From contig NZ_CP109598.1 of the NCBI RefSeq assembly GCF_036327775.1, positions 7,173,501-7,237,500 of the forward strand: a DNA stretch of 64,000 nt, read 5' to 3'. Position 1 is the first letter of the stretch. The number at the start of each line of letters is the position of its first letter. The notes under the pieces are model-generated. The model saw nothing but the letters and a program-made list of their open reading frames with translations. It was not told the DNA's origin and ran no database searches. Below, in pieces: positions 45,049 to 54,000 of this stretch. The stretch comes from Streptomyces sp. NBC_01498 (GTDB lineage Bacteria; Actinomycetota; Actinomycetes; Streptomycetales; Streptomycetaceae). Position numbers and translations under genes: made by a program.

Positions 45049-46989
45049 TCACCGGTCTGCGGCGACGCACGCTTCGGCCTCGGTGAGATAGCGCTCCACT
45101 GGGCCAAGGGTGAGCATGCCACTGGCGGCGCCGGCGTGTTCGGCGCGGGCGTCGCGCAGGGGAACGGCAGCGCGCGCGGCGATCTCGGGTTCGTCGAGGC
45201 GCGCGGCGGCGTGGGCGGTGAGGCACCACAGGGCTTCCTGGAGGTGGTCACGGGGTGGTTCGGGTGTGGCGGCGAGGGCGGCGCGGGCGTCTTCCACCCT
45301 GCCCTGGGCGAGGAGTACCAGGGGCGTTGCCCAGGGCAGGTACGGCCCCCAGTCCAGCTGTGAGTCGGTGGGGGCGGGGCGATTGTGCAGCAGGCGCAGG
45401 CCGAGCAGGGCCAGCGGGAGCAGGCCGTGGTGGAGCCCCGGCATTCCGGCTGTCGCGAGGGCGTCGTCGGCGGCGCGGTATGCCGCCGCGGCGGCCGCGG
45501 GGCTCGGGCCGCCGGGTTCGGTGCTGCGGGCGGCGGTGACCCGCGCTCCGAACCATGCGGTCAGGACCGTGACCAGTGGGGACTCGTGGGCGGCGGCAAG
45601 GTCGTCTGCGGCGGCCGCGTGCGCGGCGGCGGTCTCGAGATCGCCGAGAGCGGACGCGGATTGCAGGCGCACGAGTCGGCCCAGAATGGCGAAGGTCGGC
45701 AACCCGTGCCGCGTGGACAGCGAGACGAGTTCGGCTCCGATCGTGTCGCGTTGCGATGCCAGGCCGGGGCGCGCGAAGGACTGTAGGAACACCCCGTTGA
45801 GCGCGAAGGCCAGCAGTGGGGGGTCGTTGAGGCCACGGGCCAGGGCCTCGGCCTTGTGCGCGTCCCTCAGCGTGGTGTCGCGGGTGGCGTCGCCGCGGCT
45901 CTCGACGGCGACGGTGGCCAGCAGCCGGGCCCTCAGGTCGGTGGGGCCGCCTGGCCCGAGCGCGGTGAGGGCGCGCCCGGCAGCCGCCACCACGGCGCGG
46001 GACTGCCTGGGATCATCGGCTCGGCTCCAGATCGCGGGTACGTCGTAGGCGCCGATGACCCTGGCGGTCAGAGCGACGTCCCCTGTTTGTTCGGCCGCCT
46101 GGACAGCCGCGAGGCGGTCGCGCCGTGAGGAGACCAGGGCATCGCCGCCGACGAGCGCGAGAGTGCGGGCCAGGTCCACGGTCGTGCGCGGGCCCAGCCG
46201 GGCGCCGGTTCCCGACCAGGGACGGGGTACCGGTGCGCGGTTCGGCTCGAGGGTGGCGGACCTGGTGAGGATGTCCGTCTCCAGGCGTTGAAGATCAGGA
46301 CTGGGGTCGAGCGCGAGTTGTTCCACGAGCATCGTGCGCGCCCGGCGCAGTGCGGCCAGGGCGTCGGCCTGGCGTCCGTCGCGGTACAGGGCACGCGCGA
46401 GCAGACCCCAGGCCGGCTCGCGCCAGGGGTGCTCGGCGACGTGCGTGCCGAGATCGGCGACCAGGGCGGCCCCCTCGCCGGAATCGAGGAGGATGCCCGC
46501 CCGCAGTTCCACGCCCTGCAACCGCAGCTCCTGGAGCCGGGCCCGCTCGCGCTGGGCCCACGCGGCCTCGGGCAGGTCGGCGTAGGCCGGCCCCCGCCAC
46601 AGGGCGAGCGCTTCACCAAGGCCCACCACGCCGTCGTGGCAGTGGCGGGCCTTGGCCAGGGCGTCCTGGAACCGGCCGACATCCGTGGCGCCGCGGGGCA
46701 GGCGCAGTGCGTAACCGGGTCCTTGCGTGATGAGCACACGGGGCGGTGTGCGGGGCGGCCGCTCGGGTTCGATGGCGCGACGCAGCGCGGCGACGAAGGT
46801 GCGCAGCGCACCCAGGGAGCCGGTCCTCGCCTGCGACCACAGGTCCTCGATGAGGGTGTCGGTGGGGACCATCCGCCCTTCCGCGGCGACCAGGCGCGCG
46901 AGTACCTCGCGGTGCCGTGGTCCGCCCAGGTCGATCGGGCTGCCGTCGTCACGCCGCGCCTGCACTGTACCGAGCACATCGATCCGCAT
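45049..46989 (-). CDS. SARP/BTAD transcriptional regulator with C-terminal repeat domain
   Basis: 646 residues. OmpR-type winged helix at the N-terminus (MRIDVLGTVQARRDDGSPID, LGGPRHREVLARLVAAEGRM), bacterial transcriptional activator domain (~100-245; VGLGEALALWRGPAYADLPE, RALYRDGRQADALAALRRAR) and a long TPR-like C-terminal part (~300-640) without an AAA domain. ATG 46989 follows GGAGGATAGGGAGC. It is divergent from a dehalogenase-like hydrolase and likely controls it. Confidence 0.85.
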   Translation of the reverse strand: MRIDVLGTVQARRDDGSPIDLGGPRHREVLARLVAAEGRMVPTDTLIEDLWSQARTGSLGALRTFVAALRRAIEPERPPRTPPRVLITQGPGYALRLPRGATDVGRFQDALAKARHCHDGVVGLGEALALWRGPAYADLPEAAWAQRERARLQELRLQGVELRAGILLDSGEGAALVADLGTHVAEHPWREPAWGLLARALYRDGRQADALAALRRARTMLVEQLALDPSPDLQRLETDILTRSATLEPNRAPVPRPWSGTGARLGPRTTVDLARTLALVGGDALVSSRRDRLAAVQAAEQTGDVALTARVIGAYDVPAIWSRADDPRQSRAVVAAAGRALTALGPGGPTDLRARLLATVAVESRGDATRDTTLRDAHKAEALARGLNDPPLLAFALNGVFLQSFARPGLASQRDTIGAELVSLSTRHGLPTFAILGRLVRLQSASALGDLETAAAHAAAADDLAAAHESPLVTVLTAWFGARVTAARSTEPGGPSPAAAAAAYRAADDALATAGMPGLHHGLLPLALLGLRLLHNRPAPTDSQLDWGPYLPWATPLVLLAQGRVEDARAALAATPEPPRDHLQEALWCLTAHAAARLDEPEIAARAAVPLRDARAEHAGAASGMLTLGPVERYLTEAEACVAADR

Positions 46990-47102
46990 GCTCCCTATCC
47001 TCCGTGCGCGGGCCCGGATCCGCGGTGTCGTACTGACTGGCTGCTCATCGGTGTCGTGCACGTTGGAGCGGTCAGCCAGCCGACACGGAGAGTAGGACTG
47101 TC

Positions 47103-47981
47103 ATGGCACTCACGATTCCTGGTTTCGAGTACACCCGCCTGCCCGGTGCGGGCGGGGTGAAGCTGTCCGCTGCGATCGGTGGCAGCGGCAGCCCGGTCGT
47201 ACTGCTGCACGGCTTTCCCCAGACCCACCTGATGTGGCGCCACGTCGCCGAGCAGTTGGCCACCGAGCACACGGTGATCTGTCCCGACCTGCGCGGCTAC
47301 GGGGCGAGCGACAAGCCGGCGGCCGCGGACGAGCATGTCTATTCGAAGCGGACGATGGCCGCCGACATCGTGTCGACGATGGCCGGGCTCGGCCATGAGC
47401 AGTTCGCCCTGGTCGGCCACGACCGTGGTGCCCTGGTCGCGTTCCGGGCCGGGCTGGACCACCCGGAGGCCGTCACGCATCTGGGCATCCTCGACGTCGT
47501 ACCGACGCTGGACATGTGGAAGGTGCTGAAGGGTGTGTCGGCGGCGGTGGGCTACCACCTCTTCCTGATGGCGCAGCCTGCGGGCCTGCCGGAGACGATG
47601 ATCGCCAACAGTGCGGACGCGTTCTTCGGCTCGTTCTTCGACACGTGGGCCAAGGACCCGGACGCGATTCCGGAACAGGTGCGCGCCGAGTACCTGCGGG
47701 CGAGCGCGGCCGCGGTGGACTCCATCGTCGCCGACTACCGTGCCTCCGCGGGTGTCGACGTCGCCCACGACCGGGCGGACCTTGATGCCGGATCGCAGTT
47801 CGCGATGCCCGTCACAGTCATCCAGCAGGACTGGGGCGCCCAACTCGGCTACGACGCCGCCCAGGTATGGAGGACGTGGGTCCCGGAGCTCGACCATCGC
47901 CTGACGAACGCGGGGCACTTCATGGCCGAGGAAGCCCCGGACGAGATCACGGGAGCGATCCGAGACCTGCTGGCACGCTGA
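47103..47981 (+). CDS. Alpha/beta hydrolase, haloacetate dehalogenase/epoxide hydrolase type
   Basis: 292 residues. Landmarks: LLHGFPQTHLMWRHVAEQLA (oxyanion HGFP), CPDLRGYGASDKP, nucleophile elbow LVGHDRGALVAFR with Asp instead of Ser, acidic residue near IQQDWGAQ and the catalytic His in LTNAGHFMAEEAP. An Asp nucleophile marks dehalogenases and epoxide hydrolases rather than esterases. The fluoroacetate/haloacetate dehalogenase branch is the closest by motif. Followed by a strong hairpin at 48004-48064. Confidence 0.85.
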   Translation: MALTIPGFEYTRLPGAGGVKLSAAIGGSGSPVVLLHGFPQTHLMWRHVAEQLATEHTVICPDLRGYGASDKPAAADEHVYSKRTMAADIVSTMAGLGHEQFALVGHDRGALVAFRAGLDHPEAVTHLGILDVVPTLDMWKVLKGVSAAVGYHLFLMAQPAGLPETMIANSADAFFGSFFDTWAKDPDAIPEQVRAEYLRASAAAVDSIVADYRASAGVDVAHDRADLDAGSQFAMPVTVIQQDWGAQLGYDAAQVWRTWVPELDHRLTNAGHFMAEEAPDEITGAIRDLLAR

Positions 47982-48003
47982 CCCCACGAAGTGACCCTTG
48001 AAC

Positions 48004-48064
48004 TTGTCGTTTGTGGTCCGATTGTCGTTTGTGGTCCGACGACCCGTCGGACCACAAACGACAA
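48004..48064. repeat. Two direct and one inverted 18-bp repeat forming a strong hairpin
   Basis: TTGTCGTTTGTGGTCCGA occurs at 48004-48021 and 48022-48039, and its inverse (GTCGGACCACAAACGACAA) at 48046-48064. The second copy plus one base forms a perfect 19-bp stem with the inverse around GACCC. Short TTGAAC/GTTCAA arms extend the symmetry outward. It starts 22 bp after the hydrolase stop and could terminate transcription, but the extra direct copy also suits a recombination or mobile-element end. Confidence 0.75.
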
Positions 48065-48469
48065 CTTCAGCTTGTTGTTCAACCAGCTCCTCGGGTTTGG
48101 TAGCGGCGTTGTGGTCGATCGGTCCCTGGCGTACCTCGCACGACCGAGCAGCCGCAGGCTCGACGATCTCTTCCGCTCGCCGGGACGCACCCCGCGACCG
48201 TGCTGCAAGCACTCGGTGGCGGCGGAGGCCACGCGGACGGCGGGCTGTCGTCCGGCGTGATGTGGATCATCGTGGTGATCGCCGTGCTCATGGCCGTGGC
48301 GCTGTCCGGACCTTCAGGCGGCGGTATCCCGGGGCCGGTGCGGCGGCGGCTTCGCCGCCCGGGGTGTGAGCGGACCGCGCCGCGCGGTGCGGTGGCACCG
48401 CGCGGCGGCCGGCGTCACATGGCGGTGGGCAGGGCCGTGGCGAGGCAGCTGGGCGTTGCCCGCGACGCC
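48065..48469. other. No supported gene
   Basis: About 405 bp of mixed composition after the hairpin. No open frame shows convincing coding features; a hydrophobic stretch on the plus strand (near 48257-48303) could be chance. Confidence 0.4.
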
Positions 48470-48812
48470 GCCGGGGCCGGTGAGCCACCGCAGCACGATC
48501 GCCAGCACTTGCGGATCGTCGAACAGCAGGGTCCTCGCGTGTTTCGGAACGACGAGCATCTCCAGTGCGGTGGACATCACTTCTGTGGGGCTGTCGCCGC
48601 CGTACACCCCGGGCGGCGTAGCTGCCGCAGTCGTCTCCGCGGGCGGGATAGGCCGGCACCACGGACCGGTACGCGCATTCCTTCGCGAGCGTGATGTCCG
48701 TGGTCCCCGGGTGCAGCGGCAGCAGGGTGTCGCCCCCGCCCGCCACGGCATGCCGGCCCTTCAACAGCCGCATGAGGTCGAGCCAGCAGCCGAGGGGCAG
48801 CACGTTCTCCGA
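48470..48812 (-). pseudogene. Frameshifted remnant of a larger protein
   Basis: On the minus strand the frame ending near 48620 (SENVLPLGCWLDLMRLLKGR, DTLLPLHPGTTDITLAKECA, PAYPARGDDCGSYAA) continues in the next frame (PGVYGGDSPTEVMSTALEML, HARTLLFDDPQVLAIVLRWL). A single extra base in a C/G run near 48612-48620 explains the switch. Both ends are lost. The family was not recognised. Confidence 0.45.
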
Positions 48813-49336
48813 TCGCGCCGTACGCCGGCCGGGCTGCCGTTACCGATGTCGGCGAACGGCCGGTACCCGCCGTCTCACTGTGGTTGCGGCAGGACGCCAC
48901 CACGGTCCCGGACCGTTCGTCCTGCCAGACCTACTTGCCAGACCTACGGCCGCGGCGAGGCCGACCATCAGAAGATGCCCGGCCGACCGTCCTCGATCGT
49001 GGCCGCGCCGGAGGCCGGCCGCACCTCCCGGGCGGCCTGCCGGTACAGCTCCCCGGTCGGCTCACCCGCGAACGGCCCGGCGCGGGGTCAGGAACCTCCG
49101 GACGAGAGTGGGTTCTCCGGCCGGTGTGCCAAAGCCCACCGGCCGCCCCCGGCCGCCCGCCCGGCTCGAAGAAACGCCGATCGCCACCCGTCATCACGTG
49201 GGCGGATTCCTCGCGACCGGCGAGGCTTCGCCCCCTGTCGCGCCTCGTGGCCGGTGTCGCCCCTCGTCGCGCCGGGACATGCCGCGAAGTCCCCTCGACG
49301 ATGTCGGCGGCCGGCCATCAACGTTGAACGGCAGGC
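48813..49336. other. No supported gene
   Basis: About 524 bp between the remnant and the DHFR-like gene. Frames lack ribosome sites and motifs; probably further debris of the remnant's upstream part. Confidence 0.4.
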
Positions 49337-49915
49337 TCAGGCGTGCAGCGTGGGGCGGTAGACGAGCTCCTGGATGTGGCCGTCGAGCGTCCGGTGCCCG
49401 ATCAGCTCCAGGTCGAAGTCGGCCGCACCCCGGAAGATCGAATCGAGCCCGCTCCGACCGGTGATCACGGGGAAGAGCGTCACCTGGACGCGGTCGACCA
49501 GCCCGGCGGCCATCAGCGCGCGGTTCATCGACAGACTGCCGTGCGAGCGCAACGGAACCTCCGACTCCTCCTTGAGCCGCCTGACAGCATCCACGGCATC
49601 CCCGTCCGCAAGGGTCGCGTCCGGCCAGTCGAGCGTCCCCTTCAAGGTGGTCGACACCACCGTCGCCGGCAGGCTCCTCATACGGGTGACCCAGGGGTCG
49701 CGTACATCGGATTCTTCGGTGCTGTCGGCCAGCATCCGCGCGAACGCCCGGTACGTGTTGGCCCCGAAGACCATCCGCTGCTCCTCGCCGTACTGGGCGA
49801 GACGGTGGTCGAGGAGCTCGGGACCTTGCTTGCCCCAGTAGCCGGTCCAGTCGCCGCCGGCGGCACCGAAGCCGTCGAGGCTTGAGAACACATCGAATGT
49901 GTACCTGGCAGACAT
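49337..49915 (-). CDS. Dihydrofolate reductase/RibD C-terminal-like protein
   Basis: 192 residues with the RibD_C/DHFR-like fold (ARYTFDVFSSLDGFGAAGGD, RMVFGANTYRAFARM, VPLRSHGSLSMNRALMAAGL, DRVQVTLFPVITGRSG). Many actinobacterial members are one-gene functions of unknown substrate using NADPH. ATG 49915 follows CCAGGAGCATC. No folate genes lie nearby. Confidence 0.82.
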   Translation of the reverse strand: MSARYTFDVFSSLDGFGAAGGDWTGYWGKQGPELLDHRLAQYGEEQRMVFGANTYRAFARMLADSTEESDVRDPWVTRMRSLPATVVSTTLKGTLDWPDATLADGDAVDAVRRLKEESEVPLRSHGSLSMNRALMAAGLVDRVQVTLFPVITGRSGLDSIFRGAADFDLELIGHRTLDGHIQELVYRPTLHA

Positions 49916-50198
49916 GATGCTCCTGGACTCCGATTCCGACCCCGACGCGGATGACGACGAGATGCCGCTCAAGGCGGAAGCGACCCTGCGGGCCCTGCCG
50001 CGGGCGAGGGTCCCGGAACCGTAGCCGCCGCGGGCCCGATCGTCGGCCTCCCACGCGGTCGGCAGCGGCGGCGATCACGGTCGCCCCGGCGCGACCCGTT
50101 GCCACCGTCCCCGACAACGGGCCGACCCCGCCACCCCGGTGCCCCGCGCGACCGGGCCGCCCCGCCGACGACAACCGGGGCACGGTACCGGCACGGCC

Positions 50199-50378
50199 CT
50201 ACCGCAGCTGGGGCAGGGAAAGGTTGTTGATCAGGGGGCCCTCGATCGTGAGCGCTTCCGTGATCAGGGACTCGGCGGGAGCCAGGGGGGAGGGGTTGGC
50301 CGCTGCCTGGGCCGGGACGGTGTACACAGCCGCCAGAGCGACCGTTGCGCATACGAGGGCGGCGAAGCGATGACGCAT
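50199..50378 (-). CDS. Small secreted peptide (59 residues)
   Basis: An ORF with a strong ribosome site (AAAGGAGCCAGCG before ATG 50378) encodes a signal peptide (MRHRFAALVCATVALAAVYT then VPAQAAA) and a mature part of about 32 residues (NPSPLAPAESLITEALTIEG, PLINNLSLPQLR). Signal, ribosome site and codon bias make it a real gene. No family is recognised. It lies about 300 bp upstream of and divergent from the tandem trypsin-nSTAND genes. Confidence 0.7.
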   Translation of the reverse strand: MRHRFAALVCATVALAAVYTVPAQAAANPSPLAPAESLITEALTIEGPLINNLSLPQLR

Positions 50379-50672
50379 CGCTGGCTCCTTTCGAGGGGGC
50401 GAAGTGGATCACGGTGATCAACGCCGCATCCGCCCATCGGTCACTGCTCACCGGCCACTGTCCACCTGGACCACACCGATGCCGACCCCGATGCCGAGCC
50501 CGCCCGAGCCCCGCACCCTCCCGGGCGGGCACGAGCGGAGCCAGGAGCACCTGCCCTCCTGCCCGGTGGAGCCGACTCCGTATGGGGACGATTCGAGACG
50601 GTTCGGTCCCGGCATGCCGTGGAATCGGTAGGGTACGGAGCCGTCACCGCAGGTGTCGCGAAGGGGGAAAGC
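50379..50672. promoter_or_regulatory. Divergent region before the trypsin-nSTAND cluster
   Basis: About 294 bp between the small peptide gene and the first Trypco1-like gene. TAGGGT at 50629-50634 is a plausible -10 for the plus-strand operon, and GGGTAC at 50631-50636 would also fit a sigma-B-type -10; no good -35 was found. No gene is seen. Confidence 0.35.
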
Positions 50673-51077
50673 ATGGCGTACCTGGTCGAGTTGCCCGTGT
50701 CCGGGGCGAGCGGCGCGAGAACGGGAGGCGAGGGGACGGAGTCCGCCCCGTCGGACGCCACCGGCATCGTCAAGGTCCAGATCGACGAGGTCGAGGACGG
50801 GCTGGTACAGGTCGCGCGTCCCGGGCAGGTCGTGGCGCGGGCGACCCGGTCGCTGAACGACATGCTGGCCGGAATCCGGCCGGTCGCCGAGGACTTCGTC
50901 GACGGATTCCGCGACATGGCTCGGCAACCCGACGAGATCGGCATCGAGTTCGGCCTGTCCCTGTCGGCCGAGGCGGACGTGGTGATCTCCCGGACCACCG
51001 GACAGGCCAACTTCAAGGTCACCCTGACCTGGCGCAATCCCTCGTCCGGCGAACCGGCGGCGGACGCGACGGGATGA
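50673..51077 (+). CDS. Trypsin-co-occurring (Trypco1-like) protein, copy 1
   Basis: 134 residues: MAYLVELPVSG start, a central region (VEDGLVQVARPGQVVARATR, SLNDMLAGIRPVAEDFVDGF) and the conserved end IGIEFGLSLSAEADVVISRT, ANFKVTLTWRN. This is the Trypco1 domain found next to trypsin-like peptidases in bacterial conflict systems. ATG 50673 follows AAGGGGGAAAGC. The stop overlaps the next start as ATGA, so it is made in step with the giant protein and probably binds or restrains its protease. Confidence 0.8.
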   Translation: MAYLVELPVSGASGARTGGEGTESAPSDATGIVKVQIDEVEDGLVQVARPGQVVARATRSLNDMLAGIRPVAEDFVDGFRDMARQPDEIGIEFGLSLSAEADVVISRTTGQANFKVTLTWRNPSSGEPAADATG

Positions 51078-54000
51078 CGGAGCCCGCGTTACCGCCCGAG
51101 CGTCCGGTGGCCCACGGCCCGCAGTCGCTCGACACGGCCGTCCTGCGGGTCCGGGACAGCCGAGGGCAGCCCGTCGGCGTCGCCTTCCTGGTCTCCGACA
51201 CGCTCGCCCTGACCTGCGCGCACGTGGTCCACGCGGCCCTGGGTACGACAGGACAGGCGGCGCCTCCCGCGTCCGCCCGCATCCAGGTCGACCTCCCCCT
51301 CGTACCCGCCCGGCCGCGCGACGGCGCCGCACCCGCGACCATGGCCAGGGTCGACCACTGGGTACCGCCCCGGGCACCCGACGGGCCCTCGACGCCACCC
51401 GCGCCCGCCGATGTCGCCGTACTTCACCTGGAGACACGGCTTCCGGGAGCGGCACCGGTGCGCCTGGTCGACGCGGACGAGCTGTGGGGGCACCGCGTAC
51501 GGGCGTTCGGGTTGCCGGCCGGTCGTCCGGGTGGGGTGTGGCACGCGGGGATCCTGCGGGGTCGGCAGGCCGACGGCTGGGTACAGGCCGATCTCGTCGG
51601 CGAGGGCTACCCGGTGTCGCGGGGCTTCAGCGGCGGCCCCGTGTGGGACGAGCGGCTGTCGGGCGTGGTGGGCATGGTCACGGTGGCCGAGTCCGGGCAG
51701 CCGCCCGTCAGTTACCTCATCCCCACCGGCGGGCTCCTCACCGCCCGGCCCGAACTGCGCACGATCACCCTGCCCCCGTCGCCGTTCCGGGCCCTCTCCG
51801 CGTTCCAGGAAACGGACGCCGCCCTCTTCCACGGCAGGCGGGCCGAAACCGACGAAGTGGCGCGGGCACTCTCCGCCGCGCCCCGGGTCACCCTCGTGGG
51901 CCCCTCGGGATCCGGCAAGTCGTCGCTGGCCCTGGCCGGTGTGGCACCCCGGCTCCGCGCGGAAGGCGCCCAGGTGCTGGTGGTACGGCCGACGCCCGGC
52001 ACCCGTCCGCTCACCGCCTTCGCGGCGGCGGCGCTGCCGCTCCTGGAACCCGAACTGCCCGAGACGGAGCGCCCCGAGCGGATCACGGAACTCCTCGACG
52101 TGCTGCGCCGCCACGGTCCCGCGGACGTCGTGGCCCGGCTGCTCCACCTGCGGCGCGGCAGCCGAATCCTCGTCGTGGTCGACCAGTTCGAGGAGGTCCT
52201 CGGGCTGGAACCGGCCGCCGTCGACGAACTGGCCGACCTGCTCACGGGCGACACCCTGCCCGACACCGTCCGCGTACTGATCACGCTGCGCGCGGACTTC
52301 CTGGAGCCGGTCCTCGCCCATCCCCGGCTCGGCCCCGAGATCGCCGGACACCTGCACGCACTCGCCCCGCCGGCCCCGGAACGCCTGCGCGAGATCGTGA
52401 CCGCACCCGTCGAGGCCGTTCCCGGCGTGTCCTACGAACCCCATCTCGCCGAGCGCATCCTCGCCGACACCGGCCCGGGACCGAGCGCCCTGCCGCTCCT
52501 CGCCCTCACCCTCGACCTGCTGTGGCGGCGACAGCGCGGCGGGCTCCTGACACACCGGGCGTACGAGGAACTCGGCGGTGTCACCGGCGCGTTGGGCGAA
52601 CACGCCGACCAGGTCTGGGACGCGTGCGTGCCACCCGGGGACGAGGAGGCGGCCCGGCGGCTGTTCACCCGGCTCGTCCGGGTCCCGGCCGGCATGCCCG
52701 CACCCGTGCGGCGGGTCGTACCGCGTACCGAACTGCGCCCCGAGGAATGGCGGATCGCACAACGCCTCGCCGGAACACGGCTGTTGACGACCGGCCGCGA
52801 CGCCGAGGGCACCGAGACCGTGGAACTCGCGCACGAGGCACTGATCAGCGACTGGGAGCAACTCGCCGACTGGACCACCGCGGACCGTGCCTTCCTGGAA
52901 TGGCGGGCCGCTCTGCAACAGGACAAGGACCGCTGGGAGCACGCCGAACGCCCCTCGCAGCTGCTCCCGACACCCCTCCAGGCCGCCCGCTCCGAACAGT
53001 GGCTCGGCGAACGCGGCGACGAACTGACCGACGCCGAACGGCACTACCTGAACGCCGGCCGTGCCCACCGCCGCACGAAGTCCCGCCGCCGCCGGACCGC
53101 GCTCTCGGCCGTCGTTCTCGTCGTGTCCCTGGCCCTGGTCGCACTGTCACTGCTCGGCGCCGCACGGCAGGAGAGCCGGGAACGCGCGGCCGAAGCCGCC
53201 TCCCGCGCCCTCGCGGTGGCCGCGGAGGACGACGCGCGCACCGAACCCGCCCTCGGCGTGCTGAAGGCGATCGCCGCCCACCGCACGGCGCCGACACAGG
53301 AGGCCCGCAACGTACTCCTGCGGCAGTACCTGCGCCATCAGAACTACGACCGGATGCTGTCCGGCGTACTGGGCACGGTCAGGGACTTCGCCGCCGGCGC
53401 GAACGGCGACGTCGTGCTGGCCACCTCGCAACTGGGCCGGGCCGTCCTCTACACCGGCGCCGCCTCCGGGCGGGTCCGCAGCGCCCAGGTCCCCTCGACC
53501 GGGCAGGTCGCGGACGTCGCGGTGTCCGCGGACGGCACACGCGGCGCGTACATCCAGACGGACGGCGAAGCCGTGTGGTTCGACGTGGACACCGATGCCG
53601 CCGGACTCCTCGGCCCGGTGCGCCGACTGCCCGACGCGCCGGGCCGCGGCGTCAGCCGGGATCCCCTGGTGCGCCCCGCGATCTCGGCGGACGGCCGCAT
53701 GCTCGCCGCCCGCGTCCGGGGCCGCCTCGTGTGGTGGAACCTCGACCGCGCCACCCTCGCCGGTGCCGTGCCGGCACCGTCCGCCATGAACACCGCCCTG
53801 TGGTTCGGCCCGGACGGCCGTACCCTGCTGACGAACGTCTACACGGCATCGGGCGCGCAGGCCCTGAAGTCCGTGGACATGCGCACCGGCCGCGCCACGC
53901 GAGTCCTGCCCGGGTCCCAGGAGATCCTCCTGTCCGGGGACCGCCGCACCGCGGTCGTCTGCCGCGAGGAGGGCGAGCAGTCCGTCGTCAGCCGCCACCG

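Noticed and set aside
44858..45091. Small zinc-ribbon-like ORF (CPECGATW)
   Set aside because: A single CxxC without a second pair, poor start context, and located in rearranged sequence.
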